Shown: positions 56,927 to 64,000 of the stretch, one piece after another | Layout of the letters: each line of letters starts with the position of its first letter | Position numbering within the stretch: position 1 is the stretch's first letter | From: Tuctoria greenei | Lineage: Eukaryota > Streptophyta > Magnoliopsida > Poales > Poaceae | Assembly: GCA_036927565.1 (NCBI GenBank) | Contig: JAYESD010000001.1 | Location: 1 to 64,000, forward strand | Direction of reading: 5' to 3' | Length of the DNA stretch: 64,000 nucleotides | The notes under the pieces: model-generated | Seen by the model: the letters and a program-made list of their open reading frames with translations, nothing else | Told to the model about the DNA's origin: nothing | Database searches by the model: none | Position numbers and translations under genes: made by a program

Positions 56927-59900
56927 TCATGATGCAGCGTTTCCGGCAGAGACAGACAGCGTCTCCGACGGGTCCTGCTTACTCTGGGCGGGCGTGGTTC
57001 GCCGGGAGTGCCGCTTGGTCGGCACCATCACCTCCCCCTCCATCCAAGCATGATCGTTGTCCACCACCGAGTAGTAGCACTTGTCGTCGCCCTTGAACAC
57101 AGGGTGCAGGTATGCATTCGCCAGGTACGCCTTCAGATCCAACTTGGGCTCCCGGGCACGTTCCAGGGTGTCCTTCCGCATCGCCTCCTGCATGCATCAA
57201 CGACCAAACATATCGTCCGTCAGCCATCCCACCCAACAATCAAATGGAACCAGCAGCTTTCTCCAAACATAATACTGTAAGGATCAACAAATTACTATAA
57301 TACCTGCAGCGGGTTCCTCACAAAAGCAGGCTCGAACCGGTGCTTGCAGTACTTGTAAAACCAATAGGTTAACACTGGAAGAACAAGCAGCGCCGGTGTC
57401 GACTCCTCAAAATCCTTTGTGCTTAGTAATCCAAGGAGGACCAGCTGGGATACTATCAGTGCTACGATTATACGCCCATGAACGCTCGGCCAAAACTGTG
57501 CACCACTCTCATATTGCTGATTGTACACATTTATTATCTACACACATTGTAGCACACGAAATCAGAATCATTGTGGTGTATAGAAACTTTGACCACTAAT
57601 AAACTCTTAAGAAGGCCTGTATGTACCTGGTGGCGGTAGACAACATATGCTAACCCAAAGAACACAAGTATGAAAGGAAGCAGGAATGGTGTCACCGCAG
57701 CATAAACAAGACCGAGCAAGAAGTATAGCTGTATTCGAGGTTCACTTGAGTCAAAGCAGATGCTGCCAGGATCCATTGCCTCTTCCCTGTCCTTTTCGGT
57801 TTTGACCAGGAAAAAGTTCTTCAAATGGAAAAATACCAGTGGCTTCAATCTCAATATTTCGCCAGCTATACCAGACCAACCATCAACCATTACATATGTT
57901 ATGAAAAAGGTTGCCTTCATTGGAATTGATACACCAATGATCTTTGGTATCCTGCAAAACACACAAATTAAGAGTCTTCAAGTCATGCCGTTGTTTGGTT
58001 TCAGTAAGAGAATGCATTAAGTAGAACGACAAACATATACACCCTGACCCTGTTGTTAATAAAATGCATTAAGTAGAACGACAAGCATAGACACAACATT
58101 CCTCAAAAAAAAAAAGGTTACAATAATAGGCATGCAGTGCATTGATGTTTAGTTCTAGTTCAGGATAACGGACTCAGTGGCATTAACTTACTCATTTGCT
58201 GACATATGGGTGTAGATTTTAAGCTGTTCCAGAGCAGATCCTGTGATAACACTCCCCAAAAATACATTGAAGAACAAGAATATGTAATACTTTGATGCGG
58301 ATCGCCGCTCCAGCGATGACCGTGATATCAGTCCTTCAAACTTGGACATAAACATTAGTATAATTGGAAGCACTATAAGGAAGATCTTCAAAGCAATACC
58401 CGGAAGAAACCCTTGGATGAATGATTTAATGAATGGCCTGCATAATTGAAAAGTGAAAATAAGGGGGATGCCATAGATAATGCAAAATACAACAATCTAA
58501 GTATCAATCTACAGATATGCTGAAATATTATGGAAATGCTACACTTACTAACACAATAATCAACCATTCAGACTTACATTTCAATCAAGGGCTTTAGAAA
58601 TGGAAGTGCCTTCTCTATTCCCTCAAGGTTTGCAAGAGACTGCACCATTGCTATTGGGATGACATAAAAAAAGTTAAGGAAGAAGAATGCCACGGCAATT
58701 ATCAACCTCCTAACTGTGAGGGAAACAAATGGGATAGACAGATTATTCCAGTAGACATCACGAGGTTCTGGAGCCCACTCCGTCAACCAGACTGTCGGAT
58801 TTCTGGTCTGCTGGGTCTGAGCACAGACTGCAGCACCCCATCGAGTGCGAAATGAAACAAAGGCTGCAGGCACAACTGAGTTTGGATCCTTCATGACCTT
58901 TTTACGCTCTTCAGCTTCCTGGTGCATTGTGAAACATTAATTTGAAAGATATTCTTCATGCTAGCTGGTAAGCAAAATTCAATGCATAGAAAAAATTCAA
59001 AACTTGGCAGAAAGAAAAATACATAACTTAGTATAATAATAGATATGTACAGAGATATACAGCAAAAACATAGTCTCAAGTACTAACAATCTTGTCAAGA
59101 ATCACAAGAAAACCTCAGACAAATGTGAATATCCAATAGTGTATTAGTACATATGCAACAACATACTTCCTTCCCTATCTTCTCAATCTCTGATTTGTAG
59201 TAGTCAATAGCATCCACCTTGGAACCAAAGCATCCAAGAAAGCCAGTCTGAAAAATGTCAAGGAGCACACAGGATTAAAACAAATGTCACTAAGGCAGGT
59301 GGAAAAAATAAATAAAAGACTTCAATTTAGAGATGAGTAAGTCAAGATTTACTCCTACATAGAATTATGACAAATGGGCAGCTAACTATCCTGTATCCCC
59401 GCAAACTAACCTTGGTGGTGGGCCTCTCTGATGGATTTCTCTCATACTTGAGTCGGTAGAAATCAAGCCAATTTCGCATCTTCTTCTTCTTTTCGACCAG
59501 ATCAGCAAGTTTATTTGCATTATAAACCACCTACAGAGAACCAGGACACATGAAGATGTTTTCCTAACATAGAACACCAGTACTTTAGAGATAAAGACCT
59601 CCACTACTATATTTCCGGACAAAAAGATGGGAGAACAACGCCAGTACTTTAGATAAAGACCCCCACTCCTCTTTTTTCGGACAAAAAGATAGGTAAACCA
59701 TGAAGAAAGCAAGGCACAACAACAGCAGTTTCAGAGACAAAGATAGCTTTATTCTCTTATGAAATAGCAAAAGAAACTAGCTTCATGCACATGCAGAGGC
59801 CAATAACCATCTGAGCATGATTACCAGCAATTTAATAAAGCTACCTGGTGTCTAAGATAGTGATCAGGATGATTCACAAGGAAGAAATGTTCCACAAGCT

Positions 59901-61430
59901 CGCTGACCGATTCATCAGGATCTGGGGGTATATTCCGAACAAGAACCTGAAAATCCATTCAAAACTTAGTAATTCACAATCCCGTCAAAGGCACATCAAT
60001 TTATAAATTTTTTGCAAGTGTTTAAACTAAAACAATATGAAATCTGCTATCACAGGGTCATATGCTATATACCTAGGATGCACAAAAGAAATATTAACAG
60101 AGGTTGCTATTTTTTGTAAAAATCCAAAAGTTTAAATTAAGTGACAGTTGGACCTGATTGGTTTATTACATGGTGACAAAGGAAATATTTTACTGCACGA
60201 AGTTGGGAAATTTCTTGACTTTCAACTTATCCAATTATTAGACGTAGCATGCAACAGAAATGGAACATATTAATCCAGACTGACAAACAGGAAAAAAAAT
60301 AGCTGAGTTAAGATCATACAGTGAACTGGTCTGGTCGGCGTTTCTCTGAAGCAAGAAAGCTCAATCTCATGTTTGCAATAATTTCATACTCCCGTAACAA
60401 TACATAGCAGGTCCAAAATGTGATGGCATAAGCCATGATCAAGTGGGCTATAAACCTGTACAAAACATCGAGGGAATGAAATATGTGCCACACCTCTGCA
60501 GTTGGAGTAAAGTGCAAAGAACAAAGACTGCGCTCACCTCTTTGACCCATTAGGTATATTGGATATTGAAAGTTTGTCGATATCACTGTGGACCACTTTC
60601 ATGCTTTCTAGGGTGTCATTGGTCCAGTTCACTGGGACCAGAACAGCAAAAGCCAAAATTGTAATTGGCACAAATATCTTGAGCCTGTAGCAATCAGTAA
60701 AAACTCTATGAGTGCAGACGCGTTGGATCACTGGAACCATATGATATCATGTGGTCTCATTCAGAGGCCCTCGAAGCTGACATATTGTTATTTGAAAATA
60801 ATATGGCATAAGTTATTTACGGACTCCTCAATAAGGAAATCTTGCCTATGGAAGACCACCCAAGCATGCCTAACAACTGAAGTTGGTGGTGCCCCTGATT
60901 TACTCCTAGAGGTTGAAAAACATTAAATGGTCTATTGGAAGTTTTGGAAATTAAGCACTGAGCCAATAACAACCCTTCTCTATTCTGACACATAGACCTA
61001 TATAAACCTATGATGCCCTTGAATCAGCATACCTCTGAAACACAGTACCACAAAAACATGTAAGAGTAAGACAGTTGAGGAAAATAGCCAGCGCATAAGA
61101 GGAGTGGCTAACATACCCTGTCAGGTATATCCGTAGATAGACAACAGAATCAAGTCCTGCATGGTTAATCAACTCATCTTGGGGCATCTTGAGAGCAGCC
61201 GGCATCCAGTTCAAGAATCTCAAGTACGATCTCGCATCTAAATTGATAATTTTCTGCAAAGCTGCACCAGAGATAATTGGGCTCTCTCTCATGCCCCTGA
61301 GATACCATTTTGGGAAGTAGACCCTGTCGTTGATCGGCTGCAAGCGTAGGAATGCAAATGCCAGCAGGAACACAATAGCAGTTAATACGTTGAAACCTGC
61401 GGAGACGCCAATGTCGGCAATGGTAGCCAT
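56927..61430 (-). CDS. OSCA1: OSCA1-type hyperosmolality/mechanosensitive calcium channel (CSC1-like)
   Basis: Plasma-membrane calcium-permeable channel of the OSCA/TMEM63 family, gated by membrane tension. Eleven exons (61117-61430, 60538-60684, 60320-60455, 59845-59946, 59411-59530, 59167-59247, 58578-58918, 58192-58437, 57627-57951, 57304-57537, 56927-57187) join in frame to 768 residues, normal for clade 1. The protein opens MATIADIGVSAGFNVLTAIV (TM0), then FPKWYLRGMRESP and the cytosolic domain (VLVRNIPPDPDESVSELVEH, DFYRLKYERNPSERPTTKTG). The DUF221 pore region follows: TEWAPEPRDVYWNNLSIPFV, LPIILMFMSKFEGLISRSSL, SKYYIFLFFNVFLGSVITGS, SIPMKATFFITYVMVDGWSG. A ~1-kb intron in the 5' UTR is suggested by a donor near 62464 and an acceptor near 61462. 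The paralogue number is not assigned. Confidence 0.95.
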
Positions 61431-62480
61431 GTTTGTCCGCTAAATAACTTGCCAGAGAAGTCCTGCACATTCAACTAGTAAAATGTAAGCATAATTGGAA
61501 CCGTATGTATGACGTGAAAACTACAGAATCTCCTCCAATAAGCACAAGATTACAATTTATTTGTTTTCGTTATTAGAACCCCACATTCAGTTGAATGGAC
61601 TCGATTATGTGGACTAATATCAAAGCTGCGAGCATTTGCAAGAGAATTTGTTACCCAAAATATAAAACATCATTGTTATGCGTTAAAAGATTTGATGATA
61701 GACAGAGTGTGCTGGACGGCATTTCTTGAACACCACAAACGTGGCACCAATAAATGAAGGGTGATGGAGATGGCGACTGCAATCCTGCCCATGGAATATT
61801 AGGAGGAAAGGAACATATAACAGAAACGAAAAGGCCAGGCCGGTGGCTTTTTATGGGTGGAACTGCCGTTCACGCTTCCCGGGCGGACGCGGAACAAGCA
61901 ATGTGAATGTTCGAAAGGTGGCGACTTTGCACGTGTTCCGTCCACATCCCGAAGCGTCGTCGGGGTGCAGATTCGACCAAAGGAAGTTACTTGCCGACAT
62001 ACGGATGTAACTTTTTTCCAGGGGGGAAATAAAAGAAAAGAAAAGGGAGCTTAAAATAAGTACAGTAGGTTGTGCACAATCAAGCAGTAGCGGAATGCAG
62101 AAGAGCATATTTTTTGAGCAGCACGGCCTCGATCTGCGTAATATTACAAAGGGAGGATGGCCTAACAGCTAAGAATGCTTAAGAACAGCTAGGGCGTGAG
62201 ATTAACGCAAAAATCAAGGATTAGATGAAGGGTGGGCGGGGGAGTAAGTAACTTGCACTATAACTTACGATTAAGTAGAGAGCGCAGATGACTTGCGCCT
62301 AATCCATGGGCGGCAATAGGGTCAGTAAAGAATGTCGCGGATGAACAAGTCTGAGATGTACTGGAAGGCTAGGATTTGAGAGATGAAACGTAGCGGTGGC
62401 GGAGAGGAGGAGGGGGAGGAAGTAGGAAAAGAAAGGGGCGGCCGGGGAGAGGAAAGGATGGATTACCTGAAATACTTACT
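61431..62480 (-). other. OSCA 5' leader and its putative intron
   Basis: On the minus strand a leader exon near 62465-62640 ends TTCAG with GTAATC following, and a GTGCAG acceptor precedes GACTTCTCTGGCAAG, 32 nt before the start codon. The intervening ~1 kb has no supported gene. RNA evidence would decide. Confidence 0.45.
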
Positions 62481-62671
62481 ACTCGCTTGGTTGGATGAGG
62501 CAGGCCAGAGGAAGAAAGGAGGCGAATCGAAGCAAGGAAGACTTCAGATCGCCGGCAAGCTGTTTTTGTTTCCTGTGTCCGCTGCCAATGCAATCCTCGC
62601 TCTTCCTCCCTCTCGCTCTCCGCCTCCCTCTCCCTGGCCCTGGGAACTTGATTAAAAAACCAAATACGGAG

Positions 62672-62717
62672 TACTCCCTCCGTCCCAAAGCGACAAGCTT
62701 TTTGGACGGAAGGAGTA
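62672..62717. mobile_element. 46-bp minimal Stowaway-like MITE
   Basis: TACTCCCTCCGTCCCAAAGC and GCTTTTTGGACGGAAGGAGTA leave almost no interior. It is either an internally deleted copy or joined ends, in the OSCA upstream region. Confidence 0.7.
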
Positions 62718-64000
62718 CTAGTAAACAATAGTTGGGGGCGTTGGGTCGGGAAGAACGCAACGGTGACCTCCTCACAAGACAAGGCACAACCATTCCAAGA
62801 CCACCTCAGCTTCAATCAACCTGCAACCACACAAACACTGTATATATAGGTTAGTACTGATTGATTGAGAAGAAGAAGGCTAAGGATTGGCACATTGTTG
62901 AGAACGATAAATGTCTCGTTTGGTTACTTCAAGTCAGGCAAATCCACTGGACCGAGCAGGCATTGGTTGTCTTGCCCTCCATCGTGTTTCTGTCGCCTGA
63001 CTGCCTCGGCTAGCTCTGATTTTCTCCGGAAAAGAAGTAAACATCCAGAGGCTTCTAAGCGTAGACACGCCTAGTGGTAGCTTTGTGCCTTTGTCACAAA
63101 GCACAACACAGCAGGATCAGTGTCCTCTTCCTATCCTCTGCTGCCGGAAGTGAGTTGTAGCATCTGAATCTAATCTGATTTAAGTTATGTTTAACACAGC
63201 TTCTGCTGCAGTTTAGAGAGACAAAAAAGCAAAAGAGAGAGAGAGAGAGGACAACGAGGAAGAAGGTGAAAGTGAAACCCAGAATGACGACACAGCCAAG
63301 TGCACGTAAGATGGGCTTTACCTTGTCGCATCGCAGCTAATCTGCCTAGCCCATCAACTTTCATTCCGGCCCGCCACTGCTACGCGGGCCAATTGCCCGT
63401 GACCCCGCGGCTCCTGCCGGCCTTAGCTTCCGGCGGCTCATCGTCTCGCTGGTTGCTCCGGCGGCTCATCGTCCCGCTTCCGGCGGCTTTCGCGCGCCTC
63501 ACGCCCCGGTACGGCCACAGGGACGTGACACCATACCTCTCTCATTCGATTCATCACACCTCGCCTGGGTCTTCGCCATCCCGACCGCCTTCACCGTCGC
63601 CACTGCAACCGTCGCTAGAGTAGAGGTCACTAGCACCTCTTCAATGGTACCACGAGTATTTACATTTCTTTTTTACTTATTTACTACTCCCTCCGTTTCA
63701 AAATAATTGTTACTGGTTAGTTCAAAAATGAACTAGCCGGTAACAATTATTTTGAAACGGAGGGAGTACATGAATAGTACCACTTTTAGTGAGATGAATG
63801 GTACTGCTTACTGATGCAGGACAGGAGTACGCTGGTTGGTTTCTTGTGTATCCAGTCCAGACGTCTGGTTGTTCCTTTCACTTTCAGAAAAAATAATAAG
63901 CAAATTGTAGTTAGTGCCACCTCGCTAGCCCCATTCCAATCACTCTTTCTAGTAGAGTCCTCCATTAGTCGTGGTCTGATCAATTCAAACAAATAGTGCG
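62718..64000. other. Region upstream of OSCA to the window edge
   Basis: No supported gene. (GA)n at 63232-63249. GC-rich, Pro/Ser-rich open stretch at 63300-63623 without a domain or clean splice context. MITE at 63685-63768. A neighbouring gene may begin beyond the edge. Confidence 0.4.
63685..63768. mobile_element. Perfect Stowaway MITE (84 bp)
   Basis: The left arm TACTCCCTCCGTTTCAAAAT then AATTGTTACTGGTTAGTTCA is mirrored on the right by TGAACTAGCCGGTAACAATT and ATTTTGAAACGGAGGGAGTA with two differences. TA flanks. Confidence 0.92.

Noticed and set aside
63300..63623. 107-residue open frame near the window end
   Set aside because: Pro/Ser/Arg-rich GC stretch without a domain; could be a first exon of a gene beyond the edge but cannot be supported.

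Overview
This is nuclear DNA from a plant, almost certainly a grass. The evidence is many-exon genes with GC-rich 5' exons in an AT-rich setting, more than a dozen Stowaway-type MITEs with CTCCCTCC ends flanked by TA, Au-like SINE tails, and plant-only gene families (MUTE bHLH, HD2 histone deacetylase, class II LBD, CCT-motif protein, AGO4-clade Argonaute). I cannot name the species.

Layout. (1) 1-12.2 kb is repeat-rich and gene-poor. It opens inside a tandem array of ~167-bp AT-rich units, followed by a nested inverted-repeat element. Next comes a decayed minus-strand FREE1/FYVE1-like gene with a duplicated exon, an in-frame stop, and a 1.55-kb hAT-type element with an 8-bp target duplication inside one coding exon. 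SINE and LTR-like debris, direct duplications, diverged copies of the 167-bp repeat and alternating palindromes fill the rest. (2) 12.3-36 kb is gene-dense: HD2 histone deacetylase (+), MUTE (-), reticulon (+), a 22-exon AGO4-clade Argonaute (-), a small conserved unknown gene (+) divergent from AGO, an aspartic protease (-), a BAM/CLV1-type LRR receptor kinase (+) and an organellar nucleoside diphosphate kinase (+). (3) 36.5-49 kb holds a CCT-motif protein (-), a long intergenic stretch, a PR-1/CAP protein (+) and UDP-glucose 4-epimerase (-). (4) 49-64 kb holds a 676-bp Mutator-like MITE with a perfect 10-bp target duplication, LSM8 (-), a class II LBD repressor (-) and an OSCA1-type calcium channel (-).

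The genes are independent transcription units, not a pathway. Several are regulatory: HD2 and AGO4 (chromatin, RNA-directed DNA methylation), MUTE (stomatal lineage), BAM (CLE peptide perception), LBD (nitrogen-linked repression). From memory, HDT, MUTE, NDPK and UGE lie near one another on distal rice chromosome 5L, so collinearity is expected; this needs an alignment.

The most noteworthy observations are a probable U12-type AT-AC intron in the HD2 gene, whose first intron also lacks its expected GT donor; the hAT-split FREE1-like pseudogene; a MITE whose target site forms the MUTE splice donor; a GC-AG intron in AGO; two near-identical Stowaway copies; and a 37-bp micro-foldback insertion flanked by a 9-bp direct repeat.

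Exon coordinates come from reading splice signals and checking reading-frame continuity by hand. Errors of a base or so are possible at some junctions.
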